This document shows positions 51,166-59,528 of a stretch of DNA of 64,000 nt, in pieces; the first letter of the stretch is position 1; each line of letters begins with the position of its first letter. The notes beneath the pieces were generated by a model, which was not told the origin of the DNA, did not search any database, and saw only the letters and a program-made list of their open reading frames with translations. A program made the translations under genes and the position numbers. The stretch is from SIG78 sp045635745. GTDB lineage: Bacteria; Verrucomicrobiota; Lentisphaeria; Victivallales; Victivallaceae. Location: NCBI GenBank assembly GCA_045635745.1, contig JAZTWG010000050.1:21555-85554 (forward strand), read 5' to 3'.

Positions 51166-52650
51166 ATGTTGTTTACCAGTACACGCAGTGTCCAGAGTGT
51201 TACTTCCGCCGCCGCCATTACCCGCGGTATAGCCGCCGACGGCGGTTTGTTTGTGCCTTGCGAATTCCCGCAGCTTTCGTATGAAAAACTGCAGGAACTC
51301 TCCGGCATGGATTATATCGGCCGTGCCAAAGAAGTGCTCAAACTTTATCTGACCGACTATACGGCTGAAGAGCTGGATTACTGTGTTCGCGGCGCTTACA
51401 CCAATACTTTTGATAATAACGAGCCGGCTCCGCTTTATCAGGTGACCCCCGGTACGGAAATGCTCGAACTCTGGCATGGACCCACTTGTGCATTCAAAGA
51501 TATGGCCTTGCAGCTTTTGCCTTTTTTGCTGGTCAAAGCCGCCAACAAGACCGCACCCGGCAGAACGATCGTTATTCTGGTAGCCACTTCCGGCGATACC
51601 GGCAAGGCCGCGCTGGCTGGATTTGCCGATGTGCCCAATACCCGTATTGTGGTATTTTTCCCGGAAAACGGGGTGTCGGATATGCAGAAACTGCAGATGA
51701 TCACCCAGACCGGAAAGAATGTTTCGGTTTGCGGTATCGAAGGCAACTTCGATGATGCCCAGAGCGGGGTCAAAAAAATCTTTACCGATGATGCCATCCG
51801 CGCTGCGCTGGATGAAAAGAATATGGAGTTTTCTTCGGCCAACAGCATCAACTTCGGCCGTCTGGTTCCGCAGATCGTCTACTATGTATCCGCTGCTTGC
51901 GACCTTATGAAAAAAGGCGCGCTCAAACCCGGCGAAAAATTCAATGTGGCGGTGCCCACCGGCAACTTCGGCGATATTCTGGCGGCGTATTACGCCAAAC
52001 AAATGGGGGTGCCGATCGACAAACTCATTTGTGCTTCCAACCGCAACAAGGTGCTGACCGACTTCCTCGCCAGTGGTGTGTATGACCGCAATCGCGAATT
52101 CTATACCACCAGCAGTCCTTCGATGGATATATTGATTTCCAGCAATCTCGAACGCATGATCTTCCATGCTTCCGGCAATGATGCTGAATTAACCGCCAGA
52201 TTGATGAAAGATCTTGCTGAAAAAGGCCGCTATGAATTGCCCACGGCAGTGTTGGAAAAATTGCAGAGTGAATTTTTCGGCGGTTATTGCGATGAAAAAG
52301 CCACCGAAGAAACCATTGGCAAACTCTTCCAAAAATATAATTATCTGGCCGATACCCATACCGCAGTTGGTGCCAATGTGCTTGATCAGTACCGCAACGC
52401 TACCGGCGACAACAAGCTTGCAGTAGTTGCATCCACTGCTTCGCCGTACAAATTTGCTTCTTCGGTGCTGCCGGCGCTGACATCCGAGGTTGTGCCTGCA
52501 GATGGTTTTGCCCAGCTGGAAATGCTTTCAAAACTTTCCAATACTGCAATTCCCGCTCCGCTTGCCAATCTCAAAGGCTGCGAAGTGTTGCACAAAAATT
52601 GCATCGAGAAAGAAAATATGGCAGAGTTTGTTCTGGATTTTCTCAAGTAA
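51166..52650 (+). CDS. thrC: threonine synthase
   Basis: This 494-residue PLP enzyme converts O-phosphohomoserine to threonine. It begins TRSVQSVTSAAAITRGIAADGGLFVP. The PLP lysine lies in HGPTCAFKDMALQ (K111), and the phosphate-binding region is ATSGDTGKAAL. The length matches the longer bacterial/fungal type. AAGGA lies about 13 bases before the ATG. It heads a five-gene series with gaps of 30, 15 and 19 bases and one overlap. The genes behind it have no obvious link to threonine. Confidence 0.95.
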   Translation: MLFTSTRSVQSVTSAAAITRGIAADGGLFVPCEFPQLSYEKLQELSGMDYIGRAKEVLKLYLTDYTAEELDYCVRGAYTNTFDNNEPAPLYQVTPGTEMLELWHGPTCAFKDMALQLLPFLLVKAANKTAPGRTIVILVATSGDTGKAALAGFADVPNTRIVVFFPENGVSDMQKLQMITQTGKNVSVCGIEGNFDDAQSGVKKIFTDDAIRAALDEKNMEFSSANSINFGRLVPQIVYYVSAACDLMKKGALKPGEKFNVAVPTGNFGDILAAYYAKQMGVPIDKLICASNRNKVLTDFLASGVYDRNREFYTTSSPSMDILISSNLERMIFHASGNDAELTARLMKDLAEKGRYELPTAVLEKLQSEFFGGYCDEKATEETIGKLFQKYNYLADTHTAVGANVLDQYRNATGDNKLAVVASTASPYKFASSVLPALTSEVVPADGFAQLEMLSKLSNTAIPAPLANLKGCEVLHKNCIEKENMAEFVLDFLK

Positions 52651-52680
52651 TGTAATGCTGCAAAAAGGAGCGTTGTAACA

Positions 52681-53589
52681 GTGAACAGGATTCGCTTTAC
52701 GGCATTTGCCGATTTGCATTATGCTCCGGAGTGGTTTAAAAGCGAAGCTCCGGAACGTCTGGCTGCTATTCAGAAGCGGGCTGTAGAAAGCAAGTCTGAT
52801 CTGATCGTGTCATTAGGTGATTTTTGTCATATGCCCACGCTTTCCCTGGCGCTTATCGAGCAGTATAGCAATACCGGGATCCCGGCGTATCATGTGTTGG
52901 GTAATCACGAGTTTGACCATGATTCTCTGGACGAGGTGGTGGCCGCCTATGGTATGGAAAATGCGTATTACAGTTTTGAGTTGAACGGGTTCCGGTTTAT
53001 TGTACTGGATAATAACTCGTTTTCCGATTATCCTGGAGTTTATTTTCACTATTCGCGCCGCAACTATTTTGACCACCCAAAAGGCCGGGAATATATTGCC
53101 CCGGAGCAACTGGAGTGGTTTCGCGAAACGGTGAAAAATTCGACTGTGCCCTGTATTGTAATGAGTCATGCTTCGGTCGATTATCCCGATCAGATACCAA
53201 ACCGGGAAGATGTTCTGGAAATCATCCGGCAATCGCAGAATACCACCGGCAGAGTCATGCTGTATATCAATGGACATAATCACCGCAATCACTTGAGTGT
53301 GGTCGATGGCACGGCATACTTTGACCTCAACTCTGCAACTTTCGACTGGGTTGGCAAACCGCACCGTTTGTTTCCTGAAGAATGGTATAAAACCTACGAG
53401 TGTGTGGGAAATCAGGTGATTTACAGCGATCCCTTGAGTGCGGTCATTACGCTGGACAGCGATGGAAATCTGGAAATTGAAGGCGTGAAAAGCAGTTTTG
53501 TCTGCGGCGTTACCCGGGAAATGACCGGTAATCCGGATTCACTTTACCCGTGCGAATGCGAAGTTCTTTCAGCCAGGGTGAAAGTTTAA
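52681..53589 (+). CDS. calcineurin-like metallophosphoesterase
   Basis: This 302-residue protein starts at GTG with AAAGGAG 10 bases upstream. Metallophosphoesterase motifs are in order: ADLHY (D-x-H, residues 10-14), GDFCH near 40, GNHEFDH near 76, a histidine in MSHAS near 160, and GHNHRNH near 200. All metal ligands of the binuclear centre appear present. No signal peptide. The substrate may be a nucleotide, phosphoprotein or other phosphoester. It lies between thrC and an amidohydrolase-like gene in one transcript. Confidence 0.87.
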   Translation: MNRIRFTAFADLHYAPEWFKSEAPERLAAIQKRAVESKSDLIVSLGDFCHMPTLSLALIEQYSNTGIPAYHVLGNHEFDHDSLDEVVAAYGMENAYYSFELNGFRFIVLDNNSFSDYPGVYFHYSRRNYFDHPKGREYIAPEQLEWFRETVKNSTVPCIVMSHASVDYPDQIPNREDVLEIIRQSQNTTGRVMLYINGHNHRNHLSVVDGTAYFDLNSATFDWVGKPHRLFPEEWYKTYECVGNQVIYSDPLSAVITLDSDGNLEIEGVKSSFVCGVTREMTGNPDSLYPCECEVLSARVKV

Positions 53590-53604
53590 CAGAGATTGCT
53601 TGTT

Positions 53605-55113
53605 ATGAAGATCATAGATTGCCATGTGCATCCTTCGGCGGTGAAAAATTATGCCGAAGAATTGGAGCGTTTGCTCTCGCACATGCGAGCTCACGGCATC
53701 AGCGGTATGATCGCATCCGATCTGGGGGACGGCTGGATGGCTTACCCGGATATGGAAACTTTGCGCCGCGCCAATGACCGGATAAGGGATATGTGCATTA
53801 AGCATGCCGGCGAACTGTTTTATCTGGTCTACATAAATCCCCAACTGCAAAATTGGCGCGAAGAACTTGCAAGACACGAAAAAAGTGCGTGCGGAATAAA
53901 GCTCTGGATCTCGCTGCGTAATCCTGAAGATCGGAGCGATCTTTCAGCTGCGCTCGAAGTCATCAAGGCAGCGGCAGAACGCGATCTGCCGGTATTGATC
54001 CATTGTTTTGAACGCACATCCGGCGATGCCGGCGGAAGTGTCGGTATTGATGAAATGATAACCTTTGCCGGTAAAGTGCCGACTTGCCGGCTCATTGCCG
54101 CCCACAGTAACGGCAATTGGCGCAAGCTTATAGCCGGAGCTGACCGGGTGCCGGAAAATATCTTTTTTGATATATCGGGTTCTTATCCGGAACGCACGAT
54201 GGTCAGAAGGTTGGTCGATACATTCGGTTCTGAACGCATATTGTATGGCTCCGATGCTCCCGGGCGTTCTTTCGGTAGTCAGTTGAGCAAAGTTTTTTCT
54301 GCCGGACTTTTGCCGGAAGAAGAGGAAAATGTACTCTGCAATAATTGCCGAAGAATATTCAAACTGCCGGAAGTTAACACTATTTATAAAAAAGCGCTTT
54401 CCGCCTTTGATATGCAGGACTTTGATTCCGATAACTTCTGTTTTGCCGGAAAATCCCCATATTGGGATCACGAAGTTTCAGCCGGAGATTTGGCCGCTCA
54501 GGCACTGAAACATAATATAAAAACAATTTATGCCGCCAGTTTAACGGCAGTGAAATGTGAAAATTTCCTGATTGAAAATTCCTGCTGGCTGACTGAAACG
54601 GCCGCTTATAAAGCAATCAAACCGCTGGCCGCGGTTGATTTGAGAGACAAGGCTCAAACATTTTCGCAATTGGAAAATATCTCCGGTTTTTCCGGAGTCT
54701 GGGTGTCGCCCTACTTGCATAATTGGTGCTTGAGTGACCATGCTTTTGACTGGTTCTGGCAAGAGTGTTTGAATCGTAAGATAAATATCTGGATAAATAC
54801 AGCTTTGAGCGATGACCGTTTCCGATGCAGTAAACTGGATACCCGATTGGTCGGCAGTGATGAAATAAAACGTTTTGCCGCTTCGGCTCCGTTGAATAAA
54901 TATGTTATACAGGGGGCTGGGGGATTGGCCGATTTGAGCCGGAGTCTGCCGGAAAATTTCTTTCTTGAATACAGTAAACTCTCCGACGGCGAATATCTGC
55001 CCGGCGAGTTTTTTGCCGGAAATGCCGGTTGTTCCGCCCGGCTCTGCCGCGGCAGCGAGTACCCGTTCCGGGAGTTTGATGAAGTTGATAAAGTTTTGAG
55101 AGGCGATATTTAA
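53605..55113 (+). CDS. two-part amidohydrolase (active N-terminal half, degenerate C-terminal half)
   Basis: This 502-residue protein's first half (about 1-260) is an amidohydrolase_2-type TIM barrel: DCHVHPS (residues 4-10), LIHCFERTSG, LIAAHSNGNW and YGSDAPGRSFG carry the expected metal ligands. The second half (about 275-502) has a similar order of strands (DSDNFCFAGKSPYWDHE, GVWVSPYLHNW, RKINIWINTALS, KYVIQGAGG) but lacks the HxH and terminal Asp ligands. Its length is roughly twice that of a single domain. The ATG at 53605 is preferred over a TTG nine bases earlier. The substrate is unknown. Confidence 0.72.
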   Translation: MKIIDCHVHPSAVKNYAEELERLLSHMRAHGISGMIASDLGDGWMAYPDMETLRRANDRIRDMCIKHAGELFYLVYINPQLQNWREELARHEKSACGIKLWISLRNPEDRSDLSAALEVIKAAAERDLPVLIHCFERTSGDAGGSVGIDEMITFAGKVPTCRLIAAHSNGNWRKLIAGADRVPENIFFDISGSYPERTMVRRLVDTFGSERILYGSDAPGRSFGSQLSKVFSAGLLPEEEENVLCNNCRRIFKLPEVNTIYKKALSAFDMQDFDSDNFCFAGKSPYWDHEVSAGDLAAQALKHNIKTIYAASLTAVKCENFLIENSCWLTETAAYKAIKPLAAVDLRDKAQTFSQLENISGFSGVWVSPYLHNWCLSDHAFDWFWQECLNRKINIWINTALSDDRFRCSKLDTRLVGSDEIKRFAASAPLNKYVIQGAGGLADLSRSLPENFFLEYSKLSDGEYLPGEFFAGNAGCSARLCRGSEYPFREFDEVDKVLRGDI

Positions 55114-55132
55114 TTTACAACAGGAGGTTGCA

Positions 55133-56047
55133 ATGAAAAGTGTGTACGATTTATGGCGTGAGCTGCTGGCTGTGCCGGAAAAATATCAGTTTGAGCCGCA
55201 GGTGAAACATGTGAAGAATTATCAGTACGATACTTTTGATGCTGAATTGTATATCCAGAACAATGGCCCCGATACGGTTCAGCGGGTATTGATAACCATG
55301 CCGAAAAACTTTTCCGGCAAACTTCCGGCGGTGGTGATCCCCTTTTATTTCCCGGATGCCATGATCGGTTTTAATATGGATACGCTGGAAGATTTGCCCC
55401 GTTTTTCGGAAATAGCAATGTCCAGATTTTTAGCCGAGAGAGGCTTTATAACCATTACCGCCGAAGCGTATCACCTGACCTACTGCACAAGCGATAAATC
55501 CGAGCGCGATGATTTTGGCCGCTGGCAGAGAGCCGGCGAGGCGCTGTTAGCTGATTATCCGGCATGGTGCGGTTGCGGCAAACTTCATGCAGATACTCAG
55601 CTTTTGATCGATATTCTGGAAAAAGATGAGCGTGTCGATACCGACCGCATCGGCATTGCCGGACATTCGCTGGGCGGCAAGATGGCTTTTTATACCGGTT
55701 GCCTGGATGATCGGATCAAGGTGATCATGGCAAGCGATTTTGGTATGAACTGGGATCAGACCAACTGGCGCGATGTATGGTACTGGGGCGATAAAGTTGA
55801 AAAGTTGAAAGCCGATGGTCTGGAGCACAGCCAGCTGCTGGAAATGGCCGGCGGCAAACCCTTTATGCTGATTGCCGGTTTTTATGATAATATGGACAGT
55901 TGGGAAACAATGAAACGCGCAAAAACTTACAGCGTAAATTCCGAAGATCTGGTGATCCTGAATCACGCCACCGGGCACCGTCCGCCGCAGGATGCGTTGC
56001 TCAAAGGTTTTGAATTTCTGGAAAAATATCTGCTCGCCGGTAAATGA
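55133..56047 (+). CDS. alpha/beta-hydrolase (dienelactone hydrolase / acetyl-xylan-esterase-like), copy 1
   Basis: This 304-residue cytoplasmic protein has the nucleophile elbow GHSLGGKM with S179. A likely acid lies in GFYDNMDSW and the histidine in NHATGHRPP. Segments TAEAYHLTY and DTQLLIDILEKD resemble the AXE1/dienelactone hydrolase group. It probably deacylates sugar esters or related small esters. AGGAGG lies 7 bases before the ATG. It overlaps the next, paralogous gene by four bases. Confidence 0.85.
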   Translation: MKSVYDLWRELLAVPEKYQFEPQVKHVKNYQYDTFDAELYIQNNGPDTVQRVLITMPKNFSGKLPAVVIPFYFPDAMIGFNMDTLEDLPRFSEIAMSRFLAERGFITITAEAYHLTYCTSDKSERDDFGRWQRAGEALLADYPAWCGCGKLHADTQLLIDILEKDERVDTDRIGIAGHSLGGKMAFYTGCLDDRIKVIMASDFGMNWDQTNWRDVWYWGDKVEKLKADGLEHSQLLEMAGGKPFMLIAGFYDNMDSWETMKRAKTYSVNSEDLVILNHATGHRPPQDALLKGFEFLEKYLLAGK

Positions 56048-56988
56048 GCCATGGACGTGCGATTATGGTTGAAAAAAGTGTTTATGATCTGTGGCGCAAG
56101 CTTTTAGCCGTTCCGGAAAAATACAGCTATACTCCGCGAACGGAACTTGTAAAAAGTTATGAGTACGACTATTTCAATGCCGAGTTGTATATCCAAAACA
56201 ACGGTCCCGGAACCACGCAGCGGGTATTGATAACATTGCCCCAAAAGATCGACGGCAGACTTCCGGCAGTAGTTGTGCCGTTTTATCACCCGGAAGCAAT
56301 GGTAGGATTTGAACTTGATACTGAAGAAGTCATAGAGCTGTATTCCGAAATAGCCATGAGTCGTTATTTGACAGAACGCGGATTTATCACCATAACTGCT
56401 GATGCGTATTATCTTACTTATTGTCCGGAAGATCACTCCAGCAGATTGGAGTTTCAGCGTTGGCACAATGTCGGAACCAAACTGATGCAAGACTATCCGG
56501 AGTGGTGCGGCTGCGGAAAACTGCTTGCCGATACACAGCTTTTGATCGATATGCTGGAAAAAGATCCGCGGGTCGATGCTGACCGTATCGGAATAACCGG
56601 TCATTCGCTGGGCGGTAAAATGGCTTTTTACACCGGGTGTATGGATGAACGGGTCAAAGTTATAATGGCAAGCGATTTCGGCTTCAACTGGAATCAGAGC
56701 AACTGGCATGAAAAATGGTATTGGGGCGATAAAATAGAGTATTTGAAAAAATCCGGAATGGATCACAGTCAGCTGCTTGATATAGGGCAGGGGAAGCCGT
56801 TTATGCTTCTTGCCGGGGCTTTTGATAACATGGCAAGCTTTGAAGCAATGCAGAAATCGGCTGCCTACAAAAATAATCCTGAAGATCTGGTGTTCTTGAA
56901 TCATGCCACCGGGCATCAGCCGCCGCTGGATGTTTTGGATAAAGGTTTTGACTTCCTTGAAAAGTATCTGAAAAGTACAAAGAAATAG
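56044..56988 (+). CDS. alpha/beta-hydrolase (dienelactone hydrolase / acetyl-xylan-esterase-like), copy 2
   Basis: This 314-residue protein is a tandem paralogue of the gene before it, with the same elbow (GHSLGGKM, S188), acid (GAFDNMASF) and histidine (NHATGHQPP). The ATG overlaps the previous stop as ATGA, which suggests translational coupling. An alternative start at 56065 would give an N-terminus that aligns exactly with copy 1 (EKSVYDLW). Divergence is concentrated in the middle (residues 95-150), which may alter substrate preference. The stop codon directly abuts the inverted-repeat element at 56989. Confidence 0.84.
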   Translation: MSHGRAIMVEKSVYDLWRKLLAVPEKYSYTPRTELVKSYEYDYFNAELYIQNNGPGTTQRVLITLPQKIDGRLPAVVVPFYHPEAMVGFELDTEEVIELYSEIAMSRYLTERGFITITADAYYLTYCPEDHSSRLEFQRWHNVGTKLMQDYPEWCGCGKLLADTQLLIDMLEKDPRVDADRIGITGHSLGGKMAFYTGCMDERVKVIMASDFGFNWNQSNWHEKWYWGDKIEYLKKSGMDHSQLLDIGQGKPFMLLAGAFDNMASFEAMQKSAAYKNNPEDLVFLNHATGHQPPLDVLDKGFDFLEKYLKSTKK

Positions 56989-57402
56989 GCTCTGTTCCCA
57001 ATATTGACTGTTATGTAACATTTATCGTATGCAGCTCTGGAGCTGCAGCCGGAGAGGAGATTGCTTTCGCCTCCTCGACAGCCTTTGCTCATTGAACTGC
57101 ACATCCAGCGCGAATTACCTGGCGATTTTTAATTAGAGCGGGGGATGCCGCTCCCTTAAGCAACTTTGCGTTAACACACAAAGTTGTCCTCAAACGCCGG
57201 ATCCCTGGAGCTCCACTCCGTTCGACCTCGCAGCTTGCTGCCTCGGGTTTGCCGGAATGCATCCGGCAAACTGCTCTCACATCCGTTACGCGGCTTGCCA
57301 CGGCGTAATACAATGAAGACGGGCGCTGACCGCGATTTGCGGCGTGCCGCCGCATGTCCTCTGGGTAAACTACATTTTATCAAACGATATCGGGAACAGA
57401 GC
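56989..57402. mobile_element. 414-bp non-coding inverted-repeat element with an array of hairpins
   Basis: The left end GCTCTGTTCCCAATA is identical to the left end of the 32219-32359 element, and the right end is its inverse over GGGAACAGAGC. The inside holds five strong hairpins: 57031-57046, 57054-57076, 57136-57153, 57162-57185 and 57248-57270 (perfect 9-bp arms). No protein of plausible composition is encoded. I saw no convincing target-site duplication, so it may be old, or a composite. It fills most of the gap between the esterase and isomerase genes. Confidence 0.65.
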
Positions 57403-57406
57403 TAAT

Positions 57407-57440
57407 AAAAAAGCCCCAACGTCAGCGTTGAGGCTTTTTT
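57407..57440. terminator. bidirectional terminator between the esterase and isomerase genes
   Basis: AAAAAAGCC and GGCTTTTTT flank an inner CAACG/CGTTG stem with a TCAG loop and one mismatch. A-runs and T-runs on both sides allow function on either strand. Confidence 0.9.
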
Positions 57441-57455
57441 ACTGAAGAAAAACTC

Positions 57456-58487
57456 TTACTTAAGCATCGAATCAAGGATGTAGTAGTTGAGTTCCTCGTA
57501 GTCGCGGGTGCCGACCATTTCGGCGATCTTGGCATCGTCCAGACTGCGGGAAATTTCCAGCAAACGCAGGAATATCTTGCGGCTGACATCAAGGTGTTTC
57601 ATATCCACACCTTCTTTCTGGGTACGCATGACTTTTACATCCAGACCAACCCATTCACCATTGTTTCCGAAGCCGTGCTGATCGAGTACGCGCACCTGAT
57701 TGAGAGCGCGGCGGGGATCTACGGCGCCGAAGGTCAAATCCTGGTCGAACTTCAAGCCGTTCTGATCGTTCAGGTGGACACTCCAGAGTTTCTTGTGTGC
57801 CATGGCAAAACCCATTTCGTCGGAGGGCGAAAGGTTGGCCAGCAGCGCATGTGCAGTTTCGATCAGACAGCCGACGCGGGAGGGATCGCTGGTCATCAAG
57901 CCCATGGCAATGGCGTGGCCGATGGTGGGAATGTAAGTGTGATCCATCGGTTCATTGGGTTTGGATTCGATCATCACGCGGATATCTTTATCGTAATCGA
58001 GCATCATCTGCAGCGCTTCGCCGATCCGTTCGGTGGCCACGACCGGGTCTTTGGCTTCGCGGATATAGGTGCCTTCGCGGGCGAGCCAGAGAACGATGTT
58101 CTTGGTGCCGAGGGCTTTGGCTATATCGATGGTGCGCTTGGTGCGTTCCAGAGCGTATTCGCGGCATTTGGGACAGTTGTTGGTGTAACCGCCGTCGATG
58201 GTCTGCGGGGCAAACCACATACGCGGAGCAACAAATTCGGGGGTCAGACCATGGTCGTCCAGCACTTTTTTAAGTTCACCGGCGGCTTTGATGATTTCAG
58301 CCGGGGTCATGTTGTCCATGCCCGGAACCGCATCGTCATCGTGCAGCTGGATACCATCGAAACCGAGTTTTTTGTAGGCGGCAAGTTTGGTGTTGAATTC
58401 GATGGACTTACGCACTTCGGGACCGAACGGGTCGGCGCCTTCATGAATGTTCCACGGACCGAACGAAAAACGGAATGTACCCTGCAT
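57456..58487 (-). CDS. xylose-isomerase-family sugar isomerase
   Basis: This 343-residue TIM-barrel protein has the class I xylose-isomerase pattern. It has LHDDD with the catalytic His-Asp pair, E174-x-K176 (ESKPNEP), E210 and H213 (ETAHALL), D241 (HLNDQNG), D248 and D250 (FDQD), and a late Asp in GLDVKV. All metal ligands are thus present. It is shorter than typical XylA (about 390), so it could act on another aldose; xylose is plausible but not proven. AGGAGG lies 7 bases before the ATG. It is divergent from an AraC-type regulator with direct-repeat sites between them. Confidence 0.86.
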   Translation of the reverse strand: MQGTFRFSFGPWNIHEGADPFGPEVRKSIEFNTKLAAYKKLGFDGIQLHDDDAVPGMDNMTPAEIIKAAGELKKVLDDHGLTPEFVAPRMWFAPQTIDGGYTNNCPKCREYALERTKRTIDIAKALGTKNIVLWLAREGTYIREAKDPVVATERIGEALQMMLDYDKDIRVMIESKPNEPMDHTYIPTIGHAIAMGLMTSDPSRVGCLIETAHALLANLSPSDEMGFAMAHKKLWSVHLNDQNGLKFDQDLTFGAVDPRRALNQVRVLDQHGFGNNGEWVGLDVKVMRTQKEGVDMKHLDVSRKIFLRLLEISRSLDDAKIAEMVGTRDYEELNYYILDSMLK

Positions 58488-58553
58488 TTTGAACCTCCTG
58501 TAGGTTGTTTCGGGTTTGTAAAGGGTATTTTATTACCATTTACAATATAGCAT

Positions 58554-58581
58554 TTGCAAATTGGAAAACCTTGATTATATT
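58554..58581 (+). promoter_or_regulatory. promoter of the AraC/cupin regulator gene
   Basis: TTGCAA (58554-58559) and TATATT (58576-58581) are separated by 16 bases. The direct repeats at 58574-58611 overlap the -10 box and the start site, consistent with autorepression. Confidence 0.55.
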
Positions 58582-58611
58582 ATGAAAAATTAGCATTATA
58601 TTACGAAATTA
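58574..58611 (+). promoter_or_regulatory. tandem direct-repeat operator for an AraC-type regulator
   Basis: ATTATATTATGAAAAATTA (58574-58592) and ATTATATTACGAAATTA (58595-58611) are near-identical and start 21 bases apart, two helical turns. This is the geometry of AraC-family half-sites. Toward the isomerase gene they lie just upstream of where the -35 box would be; a TATATT -10 box is at plus 58544-58549 and no good -35 is seen, as in activator-dependent promoters. Confidence 0.65.
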
Positions 58612-58628
58612 CTTATCCAGGGAGTATT

Positions 58629-59516
58629 ATGCAGAGTGTAAAGGCTGTCCGCAGTGACTTTTTTCCGGGCGAGGGTTGTCCAATTGCTTTGCGGACGATC
58701 CAGGGCGATGCCCCGGTCCAGCACGCCGGCGACCTTACCGATATACAGCATACGCACGATTTTGCTGAACTTATCATTATTACCCGTGGCGGCGGTACGC
58801 ATTGGATCGACGGCATATCATACGAGGTAGCCGCCGGCGATATTTTTCTTATTCAGGACAATACTGAGCATTATTTTCAGGAACGGCACGATCTTGAAAT
58901 GTACAATATTATGTTTGATGATCAATATCTGGCCGCGCATTTACGCAGTTTGCGGTCGCTTTCCGGTTTCAATGCGTTTTTCCTTTTTGAGCCGGTATTC
59001 CGGCGACGCCACGCTTTTATGAGCAAACTGCATCTGGCGCCGGAAGTGATGAATTCGCTTCGCAATCTTTTGATAAACATGCTTTCCGAAGTCAGGAGTC
59101 AACTGCCGGGCAGCGATCTGATGATGCTGGCTAAAGTTCTGGAAATATTTGTTTTGATCGCCCGCGAGTATTCCCATAATTCCAACAGCAAGGCGCAAAC
59201 ACTCTACCGGCTGGGGGAAGTCATCAGCCGGATGGAGAATAATTACAGTGAAAACTGGACGATCGCCCGGCTGGCACGGATCGCCGCCATGGCGCCGAGT
59301 ACATTTCTGCCGGTATTCAAAGAAGCCATGGGTACTTCGCCCATAGAGTATCTTTTGAATTTGCGCATGAGCAAGGCTGCCGGTTTACTGCTTAAAAGCA
59401 ACCGGAGTATTTCGGATATAGCTCTTGAGTGCGGTTTTCATGATTCCAATTATTTTTCACGGCAGTTCCGCAATTATTACAATTGTTCACCGCGGGAATA
59501 TCGCAAAAAATTCTGA
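58629..59516 (+). CDS. AraC-family regulator with N-terminal cupin sensor
   Basis: This 295-residue protein has a cupin-type ligand-binding domain (about 15-110, with HTHDFAELIIITRGGGTH-like strands) and a C-terminal AraC double helix-turn-helix (about 195-295). The recognition motifs WTIARLARIAAMAPSTFLPV and ISDIALECGFHDSNYFSRQF are visible. GGGAG lies 4 bases before the ATG. It is divergent from the xylose-isomerase-like gene, which is its most likely target. It may also drive the lipoprotein lactonase gene that starts 12 bases after its stop. Confidence 0.92.
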   Translation: MQSVKAVRSDFFPGEGCPIALRTIQGDAPVQHAGDLTDIQHTHDFAELIIITRGGGTHWIDGISYEVAAGDIFLIQDNTEHYFQERHDLEMYNIMFDDQYLAAHLRSLRSLSGFNAFFLFEPVFRRRHAFMSKLHLAPEVMNSLRNLLINMLSEVRSQLPGSDLMMLAKVLEIFVLIAREYSHNSNSKAQTLYRLGEVISRMENNYSENWTIARLARIAAMAPSTFLPVFKEAMGTSPIEYLLNLRMSKAAGLLLKSNRSISDIALECGFHDSNYFSRQFRNYYNCSPREYRKKF

Positions 59517-59528
59517 CCGGAGATGGGT

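Noticed and set aside
50926..52167. Upstream extension of the 50368-50925 frame to about 599 codons
   Set aside because: The extension is antisense to thrC. The ATG at 50925 starts a signal peptide and has a ribosome binding site.
56980..57412. Target-site duplication around the 414-bp element
   Set aside because: Bases flanking the two ends do not match over more than three or four positions, unlike the clean 9-bp duplication of the other element.
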